Positions 20,817 to 28,462 of a stretch of 31,926 bases of DNA are shown here, one piece after another. The notes under the pieces are model-generated. The model made no database searches. It was not told where the DNA came from and saw only the letters and a program-made list of their open reading frames with translations. Numbering within the stretch: position 1 is the first letter of the stretch; every line of letters begins with the position of its first letter. The position numbers and the translations under genes were made by a program. Source of the DNA: JANLIQ01 sp964362925 (GTDB lineage Bacteria > Patescibacteriota > UBA1384 > 2-12-FULL-50-11); NCBI GenBank assembly GCA_964362925.1, contig CAYIGA010000005.1, positions 1-31,926 on the forward strand. The letters run 5' to 3'.

Positions 20817-23053
20817 TGAAAGATATTCCTACCCGTTACGATCACACCCAAGAACCCGAAATTTATGCTCGGTGGGAAGCCGAAGGTCTGTTTAAGCCGA
20901 AAGGTCAGGGCGAGCCGTTTTCCGTTATTCTTCCGCCGCCCAACGTCACCGGCGATTTGCATCTTGGTCACGCCTTAACTTACGACATCCAGGACACAGT
21001 CGCCCGCCATCAGCGCCGTTTAAATAAAGATGTTCTGGTTCTGCCCGGGTTGGATCACGCTGCGATTGCTGTTCAAGCGCTGGTTGAGAAAAAAATCCAG
21101 AAAGAACAGGGGTTAAGCCGGAGTCAGATCGGTCGGGAGAAATTTTTGGAGGAAGTCTGGGTTTGGGTCAAGCACTATATGCCGCGGGTCGAAAGCTCGC
21201 TTAAAAGATTTGGCTTGTCGGCGGACTGGAGCCGATTTCGGTTCACGATGGACGAGAAGTCCAAGCAAGCCGTCCGCACCGCTTTTGTCCGGCTCTACGA
21301 GCAGGGGCTTATTTATAAAGCCGAATCTATCATCAACTGGGACCCGAAAATGCAGACGACCATTTCTGATGATGAGATCGAGTATATCGAGGAAGGAACG
21401 CCGTTCTACACTTTCCAGTTCGGTCCGTTTCAGATCTCAACCGCTCGACCAGAGACTAAGTTCGGCGACAAATATGTGGCCATGCACCCGGACGACCAAC
21501 GCTACGCTAAGTATAAGCATGGCGATACGATTGAGTGCGACTGGATTAACGGCCCCCTGACCGCCACTATCATTAAAGACAAGGCTGTTGACCCAGAATT
21601 TGGCACCGGCGTCATGACCATTACCCCCTGGCACGACCAGACCGATTTTGCCATTAGTACCAGGCATAAGCTGGACAAAGTTCAAGTTGTCGATCAATTG
21701 TTTAGACGGAGAGGGGGCAGAGTGGTCGATCNNNNNNNNNNTCTCGACAAAGTTCAGGTAATCGACCACTTTGGCAAACTCCTGCCGATCGCCGGTGAAT
21801 TCGCCGGGCAAAAAATCGCTGACGCCCGGCCAGCCATCGCCCAGAAGCTTAAAGACAAGGGCTTGTTAGTGAAAGTCGATGAGAACTATCGTCACCGCGT
21901 CGCCGTTAGCTATCGCGGCGGCGGCAAGATCGAACCCCAGATTCTACCGCAGTGGTTTATGAAAGTAACCGCCATTAAGGATGCGGCCATCAAAGCCGTC
22001 AAGTCTGGCGAGATCAAGTTTACGCCCAAAAACCTGGAAAAACTTTACTTCCATTGGTTGAAGAACCTTCACGACTGGTGTATCTCTCGCCAGCTCTGGT
22101 GGGGGCATGAGATTCCTGTTTGGTACTGCGTCGGCACCGACAAAGGACGATGTCTGCCGGCCTGTAAGGAGCCGATCGTTTCGATAGAGCCGCCCAAGCA
22201 GTGTCCCCACTGCGGTAGTAGTGACTTGAAGCCAGACGGAGATGTTTTAGATACTTGGTTCTCGGCTGGTTTATGGCCGTTTTCAACTCTGGGCTGGCCC
22301 GATGAAGATGCCCCGGATTTAAAGCGCTACTTCCCGACTAATTTTCTAGAAACGGCGCCGGAAATTATCTTTTTCTGGGTGGCGCGGATGATTATATTAA
22401 GCGAAGCGCTAACCGGCCAAGTTCCGTTTAAGCAGGTTTACTTTCACGGCGTTGTTTTGGATGAAAAAGGCCAAAAAATGAGCAAGAGTCTTGGCAATGT
22501 CCTTGAGCCGGTCGCCTTGATCGATAAATACGGCTCGGACGCCCTGCGAATGAGTTTGCTTGGCGGCAACTCGGCCGGGACGCCCCAGCGTTACTCGGAG
22601 CAGAAGATCCTCAAATACCGTAATTTTGTAACGAAAATCTGGAACGCCAGCAGATTCGTCGCCGAAGCTCGAGCGGAAAGTCCCAAATCCCAAGTCCCAA
22701 ATCCCAAACTTTTTGATCACACCGAGAAAAAATTCTTTGAGAAACTAACCAAATTGGAAAGTAAGAACGAGAAAAACTTCCAAAACTTAAAATTATCGGT
22801 GGCGCTCGAAGAGCTATATGAATTTTTCTGGCACGACTTTGCCGATCAGTTTTTGGAGTATGAAAAAACCGCCATTCGAGATTCGGGCGATACTGCCCGG
22901 GCTGATCAAGCTAAGTCCTGCTTACTCTCGGCTCTTAAACGGCAGTTGGTCTTGCTCTCCGATTTCGCCCCGTTTTTGGTTGACACCGTCAGTAGAGAAA
23001 TCCTAAATCCTAACTTTAAACACAGTGAAAAGCGAGCGAAGCGACATATCTAA
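20816..23053 (+). CDS. valS: Valyl-tRNA synthetase, containing an assembly gap
   Basis: ValRS charges tRNA-Val. The class I signatures are present: PPPNVTGDLHLGHAL (HLGH form of HIGH) and KMSKSLGNV. The editing domain (TARPETKFGD, GTGVMTITPWHD) is interrupted by ten Ns. A zinc-ribbon-like segment follows (paired cysteines in CVGTDKGRC and QCPHCGSSDLKPDG). The C-terminal coiled-coil arm of typical bacterial ValRS is missing. About 24 codons around the gap (21671-21742) look like a false duplication; without them the protein would be about 721 residues. The segment SPKSQVPNPKL is encoded by a short tandem tract (about 22680-22708), and the last 15 or so residues (FKHSEKRAKRHI) are encoded by a dispersed repeat. 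It follows tsaD with a one-base overlap. Confidence 0.93.
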   Translation: MKDIPTRYDHTQEPEIYARWEAEGLFKPKGQGEPFSVILPPPNVTGDLHLGHALTYDIQDTVARHQRRLNKDVLVLPGLDHAAIAVQALVEKKIQKEQGLSRSQIGREKFLEEVWVWVKHYMPRVESSLKRFGLSADWSRFRFTMDEKSKQAVRTAFVRLYEQGLIYKAESIINWDPKMQTTISDDEIEYIEEGTPFYTFQFGPFQISTARPETKFGDKYVAMHPDDQRYAKYKHGDTIECDWINGPLTATIIKDKAVDPEFGTGVMTITPWHDQTDFAISTRHKLDKVQVVDQLFRRRGGRVVDXXXXLDKVQVIDHFGKLLPIAGEFAGQKIADARPAIAQKLKDKGLLVKVDENYRHRVAVSYRGGGKIEPQILPQWFMKVTAIKDAAIKAVKSGEIKFTPKNLEKLYFHWLKNLHDWCISRQLWWGHEIPVWYCVGTDKGRCLPACKEPIVSIEPPKQCPHCGSSDLKPDGDVLDTWFSAGLWPFSTLGWPDEDAPDLKRYFPTNFLETAPEIIFFWVARMIILSEALTGQVPFKQVYFHGVVLDEKGQKMSKSLGNVLEPVALIDKYGSDALRMSLLGGNSAGTPQRYSEQKILKYRNFVTKIWNASRFVAEARAESPKSQVPNPKLFDHTEKKFFEKLTKLESKNEKNFQNLKLSVALEELYEFFWHDFADQFLEYEKTAIRDSGDTARADQAKSCLLSALKRQLVLLSDFAPFLVDTVSREILNPNFKHSEKRAKRHI
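21671..21769 (+). other. Scaffold gap (10 N) flanked by a diverged direct duplication and an inverted snippet
   Basis: The run of Ns is 21732-21741. The sequence before it (from 21671) and after it (from 21743) encodes nearly the same peptide, LDKVQVVDQ versus LDKVQVIDH, with differences mostly at third codon positions. AGTGGTCGAT (21721-21730) is the exact reverse complement of 21761-21770. This looks like two contig ends from different strains joined over a chimeric end, not natural sequence. Confidence 0.8.
22680..22708 (+). repeat. Short tandem tract of CCCAAATCCCAAG-like words inside valS
   Basis: Four imperfect copies of a 7-nt word (TCCCAAA or TCCCAAG) in a row encode SPKSQVPNPK in the ValRS C-terminal region, between the catalytic core and a lysine-rich helix. 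Similar AAATCC-type words appear in the repeats flanking the next gene. Confidence 0.6.
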
Positions 23054-23061
23054 ATCCTAAA
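22998..23061 (+). repeat. Left nested repeat arm of the four-helix-bundle cassette, with dispersed repeat copy 4
   Basis: Outer element AAATCCTAAATCCTAAC (22998-23014) and inner element ATATCTAAATCCTAAA (23046-23061) enclose the 15-mer GCGAGCGAAGCGACA (23032-23046). The reverse complements of both elements occur in mirrored order to the right of the next gene. The block runs through the valS stop codon at 23051-23053. Confidence 0.7.
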
Positions 23062-23063
23062 CA

Positions 23064-23423
23064 ATGACCGAAATTCAAAAATCAAAACGCTATGACCTAG
23101 AGGATAGAACAGCACAATTCGCAAGACAAGTTCGTATATTTATCTCTGGGCTACCCAGGACAATAGCCACCGTAGAGGACGAAGAACAATTAACTAGATC
23201 GTCCGGATCGATAGGAGCAAACTACATCGAGGCCAACGAGTCTCTCGGAAAAAAAGACTTTTTGATGAAAATAAAGATTTGTCGAAAAGAAGCAAAAGAA
23301 ACAGAGTACTGGCTCAAGCTAATTAACCCTCCGAGCCAGCTTCAAACAATTAAGGATAATCTCGCGGAAGAGGCTCGACAGCTCCGCCATATTTTTGGAG
23401 CAATTTTAACCAAATCCCAATGA
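23064..23423 (+). CDS. Four-helix bundle protein (S23 / rRNA intervening-sequence protein family)
   Basis: The 119-residue protein matches the four-helix bundle family first seen in 23S rRNA intervening sequences and related to the Avd accessory protein of diversity-generating retroelements. Conserved parts are the RSSGSIGANYIEANES turn, followed by KKDFLMKIKICRKEAKETEYWL and a final helix with EEARQLRHIFGAIL. These proteins form pentameric, positively charged barrels that may bind nucleic acid. The ATG is 10 nt after the valS stop with no Shine-Dalgarno site. The gene is bracketed by nested inverted repeats (22998-23061 and 23437-23485), which suggests that it arrived as a small unit. No reverse transcriptase or template/variable repeats are nearby, so a retroelement is not supported. 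Confidence 0.88.
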   Translation: MTEIQKSKRYDLEDRTAQFARQVRIFISGLPRTIATVEDEEQLTRSSGSIGANYIEANESLGKKDFLMKIKICRKEAKETEYWLKLINPPSQLQTIKDNLAEEARQLRHIFGAILTKSQ

Positions 23424-23436
23424 AACGGTTTTGTTT

Positions 23437-23485
23437 TTTAGGGTTTAGATATTGTTTAGAAATTAGAATTTAGGGTTTAGGATTT
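23437..23485 (+). repeat. Right nested repeat arm of the four-helix-bundle cassette
   Basis: TTTAGGGTTTAGATAT (23437-23452) and TTTAGGGTTTAGGATTT (23469-23485) are reverse complements of the left inner and outer elements with 15/16 and 15/17 identity. They end 1 nt before the next start codon. Confidence 0.7.
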
Positions 23486-23486
23486 A

Positions 23487-23840
23487 ATGAACGATCGTTT
23501 TTGGTTTTATTTGGGGTCGCTAGTAATCGTCGCGGGGCTGTATTCTTGGCGGGTGGCGACGGTTAACGCTATCGCTAACGAAGTTGGCCGAATCGAGCAA
23601 GCCAGCCAACGGGAACGAATGAGTAGTATTACTCAATACGTCACTAAGCAAACCGACGAGCGAAAATTGGTCAGTTTAGCCAAGCGGCTCAAAGACAGCG
23701 ACCCAGAAACTCTACAAATTATTATCGACCGGGCTTACGCGCTTAACCCCGGCTCGCGCGATATTACTTTGCTAGCCAGCCAATTTCATCCCGAACTTAA
23801 GGAAAAAGTCCGCCAGCTCGACCCTTTATATAAGGAATAG
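23487..23840 (+). CDS. Unrecognised 117-residue protein with an N-terminal membrane anchor
   Basis: The protein begins MNDRFWFYLGSLVIVAGLYS, with one membrane segment at about residues 5-22 and then a helical, charged domain (EVGRIEQASQRERM, TDERKLVSLAKRLKDSDPETLQ) ending KEKVRQLDPLYKE. The helical repeat-like pattern DPETLQIIIDRAYALNPGSRDITLLASQ recalls a tetratricopeptide-like helix pair, but one pair is too little to assign. The start codon directly follows a repeat element and has no Shine-Dalgarno site; transcription presumably continues from valS. Function unknown. Confidence 0.65.
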   Translation: MNDRFWFYLGSLVIVAGLYSWRVATVNAIANEVGRIEQASQRERMSSITQYVTKQTDERKLVSLAKRLKDSDPETLQIIIDRAYALNPGSRDITLLASQFHPELKEKVRQLDPLYKE

Positions 23841-24044
23841 TCTAGTCAAACCACCACCTCAACGATTCGTCTATGCCTGGCTTGATATATCATAATGTAT
23901 CAAGCAGAATCCTTGGGCAGTACATTTTAGATATTAGATGAGCTCATTATGTCATATAGGACATAAAGAGTATTAGCGTCGCCAGGGCTTGATTTTTGCT
24001 TTTTGATATCAAAATAGTTGGTGTGTAATTGGTGGAGGAAGGAT
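23841..24044. other. Palindrome-rich gene-free spacer upstream of the phd/relE module
   Basis: About 200 nt without a credible gene but with three operator-like palindromes: CTTGATA...TATCAAG (23881-23887 with 23898-23904), TTATGTC-ATATAG-GACATAA (23947-23966), and the perfect 14-mer TTTTGATATCAAAA (24001-24014). Each resembles an antitoxin operator in size. They may be leftovers of earlier toxin-antitoxin insertions. Confidence 0.5.
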
Positions 24045-24074
24045 ATGAAACCAGACTTTGACAAATGGACATAA
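24045..24074 (+). pseudogene. Nine-codon frame with a strong ribosome site; possible remnant of a MazF/PemK toxin gene
   Basis: GGAGGAAGGAT directly precedes an ATG that reads MKPDFDKWT and then stops (TAA 24072-24074). Many PemK/MazF toxins begin with a very similar pattern, MK-(K/R/P)-DFD-x-W followed by basic residues. The stop falls within the promoter of the phd module. Either this is the stump of a toxin gene cut by that module, or it is a short upstream reading frame. Confidence 0.3.
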
Positions 24075-24095
24075 CTAACGTACATTTGAAATGTA
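24058..24095 (+). promoter_or_regulatory. phd promoter and palindromic operator
   Basis: TTGACA (24058-24063), 17 nt, TACATT (24081-24086). The perfect palindrome TACATTTGAAATGTA (24081-24095) covers the -10 box and ends 5 nt before the antitoxin ATG, a layout expected for autorepression. Confidence 0.75.
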
Positions 24096-24100
24096 AAAAG

Positions 24101-24367
24101 ATGAAAACAATTGATACTACAACTTTACGAAAAAATTTAAGCGACGCCATTAAGGAGGTCAACCGAACTGGACAGCCATTAGTCATTAATCACCGTCAAC
24201 AAGCCAAAGCGGTCTTAATGGATATCGGTGAATTCGAGGACTACCTAGCCAGTCAAGATCCGGAGTATCGGCAGACCATCGCTAAAGCCCGGGTTGAGGT
24301 ACGGGCTGGCCAAGTCGTACCGTTTGAAAAGATTTATGCCGAGGTTTTTGGTTCGGTGGAGCACTAG
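24101..24367 (+). CDS. Phd/YefM-family antitoxin
   Basis: The 88-residue protein starts MKTIDTTTLRKNLSDAIKEV, the Phd/YefM DNA-binding fold, and continues GQPLVINHRQQAKAVLMDIGEFEDYL, matching the family's second strand and helix. The C-terminal part (KARVEVRAGQVVPFEKIY) is the toxin-binding tail. ATG 24101 is chosen because the family start lies there and the operator ends just before it; an upstream ATG at 24065 lies inside the promoter. A RelE-type toxin frame follows 14 nt later. It is expected to neutralise the toxin and repress the operon. Confidence 0.9.
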   Translation: MKTIDTTTLRKNLSDAIKEVNRTGQPLVINHRQQAKAVLMDIGEFEDYLASQDPEYRQTIAKARVEVRAGQVVPFEKIYAEVFGSVEH

Positions 24368-24381
24368 CTCCGACCCGCCCC

Positions 24382-24648
24382 ATAGTCACCTACCAGGCGG
24401 AATTTAGTAATACTGCTGAAAAGGATTTTTTCAGTCTTGATACAGTCGTCCAGAAGCGAGTCGCCAAAAAGATCGCCTTTTTTCTTGATCAAGCCGATCC
24501 CATCGCCTACGCCAAAAAATTGCAAGATTTTGAGGATGGGGATTATCGTTGGCGAGTCGGTAAATACCGAGTCATTTTTGACCTGGTTGAGTCACGAAAA
24601 GTGATTAAAGTCTTGCATATCGAACACCGGCGCTCGGCCTATCGTTGA
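24382..24648 (+). CDS. RelE/ParE-family toxin without a canonical start codon
   Basis: This frame encodes an apparently intact RelE-fold toxin of about 88 residues: VTYQAEFSNTAEKDFFSL at the start, KKIAFFLDQADPIAYAKKL, a central DGDYRWRVGKYRVIFDL with the basic residues usual in RelE, and IKVLHIEHRRSAYR at the end. The frame is closed by a TGA at 24325-24327, and from there to the conserved start there is no ATG, GTG or TTG. The codon where translation should begin is ATA (24382). It is therefore either started at a non-standard codon or has lost its start by an ATG to ATA change. It lies 14 nt after the antitoxin, in a different frame, as usual for a toxin-antitoxin pair. Confidence 0.75.
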   Translation: MVTYQAEFSNTAEKDFFSLDTVVQKRVAKKIAFFLDQADPIAYAKKLQDFEDGDYRWRVGKYRVIFDLVESRKVIKVLHIEHRRSAYR

Positions 24649-24708
24649 GCTTGGCTTCGTAGGCTCGCTTGGCTTGTATTCTTGGCTGTCACAGCCCAGA
24701 ATGGATTT

Positions 24709-27700
24709 ATGTCATTGAGGAGGGTGTCAGTCTCAATCGCCCTGGTGGCGGTGTTGGCCAGTAGCCTTTTTTCTGGGTGGCTTGTTGGCTCGTCAACAAT
24801 CTTAAAACCCCCCGTCGCCCATGCCCAGACAGTTGATGACTATCAGAATTGGTTCTTTAGAACAGAAATGGATACAAATACGATCGGGATTACTATCAAT
24901 AAAAATCCCGACACCCCAGGCAATTCTCCGTATGTAGAGGTACCCGTAGGTATTACTGGTGGCCCGAAAAACTCATTACCGATTAGATTTAAATTAACTT
25001 TTGTTAAAGGCAACGGGACGATTGGAACCCTGAATGCCGATTGGTTAATTTACCAAGGCTATCAAGTTGGAAACGATGGATCAGAAATAATACTGCCTAA
25101 TTTATACTTACTTAATAATGATAACCGAGAATCAATCGTTGTTTATAGTACAAGCACCCCCAACAATCTAGTCGATCAATTTAGTACCACTTCTAAGATT
25201 TTGGCTACTAGTCGGATTGGTGACTTAAGCTCGTTAATTGGTGCCCCTGAAGGAAAATTTTATGTTAAAGAAAACGACATACGCGAATTATTTCGCTATC
25301 TCTTCAACGCCCCAAAGAAGGGTGGCCAGCAAGACTGCGCCGGTCTAGGAACGACTGATTTAGTAATAACCGGGCCAAAGAAAGTTCCGCCGATTCTGGA
25401 GTCGTCGGAATTAGAAACAACTAACGGCCTGTCAATCGGTGATTTTGCCTTAGTCCTGAACGGCAATTGTCTAAATACGGCCGGAGATGGTTGGTTGCGC
25501 CATTGGGGTATTAGTTTCGACAGTGACCCACTCGAAGCGGCTCAGTGCGGGATCCGCGCCATCGTCAAGGGTGGTATTGGTGACATAGTGATTAGAATAA
25601 TTGCTTGTGTCGCCCAGACTATCGTTGGGGGTGTGGGAGGAGCAATTGATGGCAATAACCCGAACTCGCCCCTAAGATCCGTGGCTTGTATATCGTACAT
25701 ACCTTACATCTTCGTAGGCGTGGCCAAGGCCCAAAGTGAAGAGAGAGTTAATTGCAAGACGAATAATTCAACAGGGTCATTGGGGAGTTTGGAAACAGAG
25801 TTGTCACTAACTGGAGGGAAAGACTCGGCCGGAAATATATTACAAGAATCCTCCATACATAAAGTATGGAAAGTATCGATGGCGGTCGTTAATGTTGTGG
25901 TTATTTTGGCTCTACTAGCAATTGCTTTCGCTAATATTTTCCATCTCAATATCAATACCTATGCTGCCAAGAAGGCGCTGCCGGGCCTAGTGATTGGCGT
26001 AGTTGGGGCCAATGCCAGCTGGCTCTTGGCCAGATTTTTAGTTGACGTCACCGGCGCCGTCTCAATTTGGGCGGCTAGTATTGGTACCCATGGAGGCGGA
26101 ATTACCTCGTTAATTATTTGGGATTTCCCCATTGCGATTGGCCGAGCTCTTCTACCATTGATTGAGACGGTGATTCTAGCAGTTTTAGGTACTAGCCTAT
26201 TTATAGGAGGGCTTCCCCTAACTATAGCGTTGCTAGTAGCGTTAATTGCCTTCCTTTACTATGCGTTCTTGATCATCGCCTTTATAATTGCCCTCTTCAA
26301 ACGAATTATTATCCTCTATTTTCTGATTATGGTTGCGCCGCTGGCTTTTGTTGCCTACGGCATTCCTAATTTTCAGCAGTATTTCTTCAAATGGTGGGAC
26401 AACTTTCTCCGATTCTTGTTTGTGTTTCCGATTATCCTGTTTGGGATGGCGGCAACTGTCATACTAACCGATACTGTCGGCACTAAGGATTTAGCTAATC
26501 CACTTTACGCTTTTACAGCGCCCGGATTTACCACGATAATACTTATCCTCGCCGCCGGGACAATGGTTTTGAAACTGCCAAAAATAGTAACAAAAGGCGC
26601 GCTGGATACCGCCGCTGGATTTAAGAGATTAATTGGCATGGCGCCGGGAATAATGGCCACGGGACAGTGGGCACGTGGGGGTATTCAATCCCTCCGGATG
26701 AAGAACATTGAATCTGAACGCCAACGGCTTCGTACCGCATATAAGGCGTCTGCCCCCGGGTCTGCTGCGAGAAAAGATTTGCGCGACAAGTGGAAGGAAA
26801 ATAGAGCGAAAAATATCAGTGCTATTGGATCTGGAAAAGTTTGGGATAAGAGGTGGAATACTGGCCGTGGCTTTGCTAATGTCTTCGGTCGGCCGCAGGA
26901 GACCGCCCAGGCCTGGTATCAAGACCGCTTAGACGCCGCCAAGTCCAAGGATATGTTGGAAAGTTCCAAGCTAACAACGCCTGGCGGGCAAAATATTTCT
27001 GATCTCGTTATGGGCGCCGACGCCGCCTTTAAGAAACAGAGGGCTCGGCTAATGGGTCCGGACGAGTTGGGAGCTGTTCGAGCCCCCGCCCAGTGGCAAG
27101 CCTGGGTTAAGGGACAACCAAAGATAGAAGGAGTGGCATTTGAAAATCACGTCAAGAAACTTCTTGCCTATGCCGACAATTTGGGAGACGTTAAAGGTCA
27201 AGAATTTATCGGTGGTCTTGGCAACGCCAAGACCACCGATGACGCGACGAAGTATCTCAAACAAGCCGGTTTCGATACTAAAAGTCTAGCGGCGGTGACA
27301 CAAGCGGGACTGGTTGGCGCGGCTAATAATTCGATGACGATCAGCGGCCGGCCCGGTGTTTTGGGGACGGCGGCAAAATGGATTCGGTGGAAAGGGGTCG
27401 TTGGACTGCCGATCGGAACTCCACCAACGGGGAACGGATCGGTTGGCAGTGGTGGCGGGTCAACGCCCCCAGGTGGCTCCGCCGGTGGCGGACCAAGTAC
27501 TCCGCCAGGCCCATCGAGCGGGGGCGGTAGTGGTGTTGGCACTGCCCCAACCACAACCTACGATCCTGGCCGTGGGAAAAAAGCGGCCGCCGAGGTCAGC
27601 TTTATCCGAGCCGACATTGATGAGAGCATCAAAAGTTCAATTCACAGTATCGCTAGCGAGTGGGGAGAAGCACTTAAACAATTAGAAGAGCCGGGCTTAG

Positions 27701-28458
27701 ACTCTGCCGAGATCGCCGCGGCTCAAGTCCAATTAGCGGATTTGAGAAACCGCTCGTTCGACGCCCTCTCCAACAGTCTTATAAATGGTGGCGAAGATAT
27801 TTTGAGCGGCTTTAACGAAGCCAGTCACGAGAATATTCAACAGATGGTCGAAAATATTTCCGCCGGGCTTACTCAAGGTATTCACGGCGAAAATTTTGAT
27901 GCTAACGCCGAAGCAAAGCTGAACGCTGAATTAAGCAAGCGATACGCGGTCTCGGAAGCGGCAACCGCCGCCAAACTCGACTTGACCGCCCGAATTGATA
28001 GCGGGGAGCTGGCCGGAATCCTCCAGCAACAGGGCGAGCAGATGGTCCAATCGTTAGCCAGCGTCATAACGCCACCGCTTGACGCTGTCGCCAAATCGGC
28101 CAATAAACCGCTTGATCCCAAAATTGCCGACACCATTACTAGAGCGCTGGCAGTAGAACTGGGTCGGTTTGGACAGATGATCAGCGGCCCTGATAGGAAA
28201 AGTTTGCGATCATCAGTTAATAACGCTATTGACCGAGCGGTCAGCGAGATGGGCGAGAAACAAATCAACATCTCTTCAATCGCCGCCGCCATCCGCGCCA
28301 CTCAACCCGCGCCAACATCAAGTACGACCAATATCAATAATATCGAGCAGTCAACCACCGTTGGGTCGCCGGCTCCGGTAGCGCCAATCCCGCCGACACC
28401 CCAGACAGACAACCAGCCGTCGTCTGAACAACCGCCAGGCCCTAACTCTGCTGGCTAG
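24709..28458 (+). CDS. Large polytopic membrane protein, VirB6/TrbL-like
   Basis: From the ATG at 24709 the protein has 1249 residues; a TTG at 24682 would add nine. Residues 6-27 are a hydrophobic export signal ending in VAHA before QTVDD (about residue 39), consistent with signal-peptidase cleavage. Residues 40-385 form an outside domain with scattered cysteines. Residues 388-630 hold about eight membrane helices, including KRIIILYFLIMVAPLAFVAY followed by FKWWDNFLRFLFVFP, a pattern typical of VirB6/TrbL-like type IV secretion proteins. Then come a basic helical region (to about 900), a Gly/Pro/Ser linker (about 904-950), a long helical region, and a Pro/Thr-rich tail ending PPGPNSAG. No Shine-Dalgarno site is seen. 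It heads a four-gene cluster. The type IV secretion link is by architecture; no VirB4 or VirD4 ATPase is in the window. Confidence 0.65.
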   Translation: MSLRRVSVSIALVAVLASSLFSGWLVGSSTILKPPVAHAQTVDDYQNWFFRTEMDTNTIGITINKNPDTPGNSPYVEVPVGITGGPKNSLPIRFKLTFVKGNGTIGTLNADWLIYQGYQVGNDGSEIILPNLYLLNNDNRESIVVYSTSTPNNLVDQFSTTSKILATSRIGDLSSLIGAPEGKFYVKENDIRELFRYLFNAPKKGGQQDCAGLGTTDLVITGPKKVPPILESSELETTNGLSIGDFALVLNGNCLNTAGDGWLRHWGISFDSDPLEAAQCGIRAIVKGGIGDIVIRIIACVAQTIVGGVGGAIDGNNPNSPLRSVACISYIPYIFVGVAKAQSEERVNCKTNNSTGSLGSLETELSLTGGKDSAGNILQESSIHKVWKVSMAVVNVVVILALLAIAFANIFHLNINTYAAKKALPGLVIGVVGANASWLLARFLVDVTGAVSIWAASIGTHGGGITSLIIWDFPIAIGRALLPLIETVILAVLGTSLFIGGLPLTIALLVALIAFLYYAFLIIAFIIALFKRIIILYFLIMVAPLAFVAYGIPNFQQYFFKWWDNFLRFLFVFPIILFGMAATVILTDTVGTKDLANPLYAFTAPGFTTIILILAAGTMVLKLPKIVTKGALDTAAGFKRLIGMAPGIMATGQWARGGIQSLRMKNIESERQRLRTAYKASAPGSAARKDLRDKWKENRAKNISAIGSGKVWDKRWNTGRGFANVFGRPQETAQAWYQDRLDAAKSKDMLESSKLTTPGGQNISDLVMGADAAFKKQRARLMGPDELGAVRAPAQWQAWVKGQPKIEGVAFENHVKKLLAYADNLGDVKGQEFIGGLGNAKTTDDATKYLKQAGFDTKSLAAVTQAGLVGAANNSMTISGRPGVLGTAAKWIRWKGVVGLPIGTPPTGNGSVGSGGGSTPPGGSAGGGPSTPPGPSSGGGSGVGTAPTTTYDPGRGKKAAAEVSFIRADIDESIKSSIHSIASEWGEALKQLEEPGLDSAEIAAAQVQLADLRNRSFDALSNSLINGGEDILSGFNEASHENIQQMVENISAGLTQGIHGENFDANAEAKLNAELSKRYAVSEAATAAKLDLTARIDSGELAGILQQQGEQMVQSLASVITPPLDAVAKSANKPLDPKIADTITRALAVELGRFGQMISGPDRKSLRSSVNNAIDRAVSEMGEKQINISSIAAAIRATQPAPTSSTTNINNIEQSTTVGSPAPVAPIPPTPQTDNQPSSEQPPGPNSAG

Positions 28459-28462
28459 ATAA

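Noticed and set aside
23064..23423. Diversity-generating retroelement suggested by the Avd-like four-helix protein
   Set aside because: No reverse transcriptase gene and no template or variable repeat pair is present nearby.
23947..24186. 79-residue minus-strand frame opposite the phd promoter
   Set aside because: It covers several palindromes and overlaps the start of the antitoxin gene; the composition looks random.
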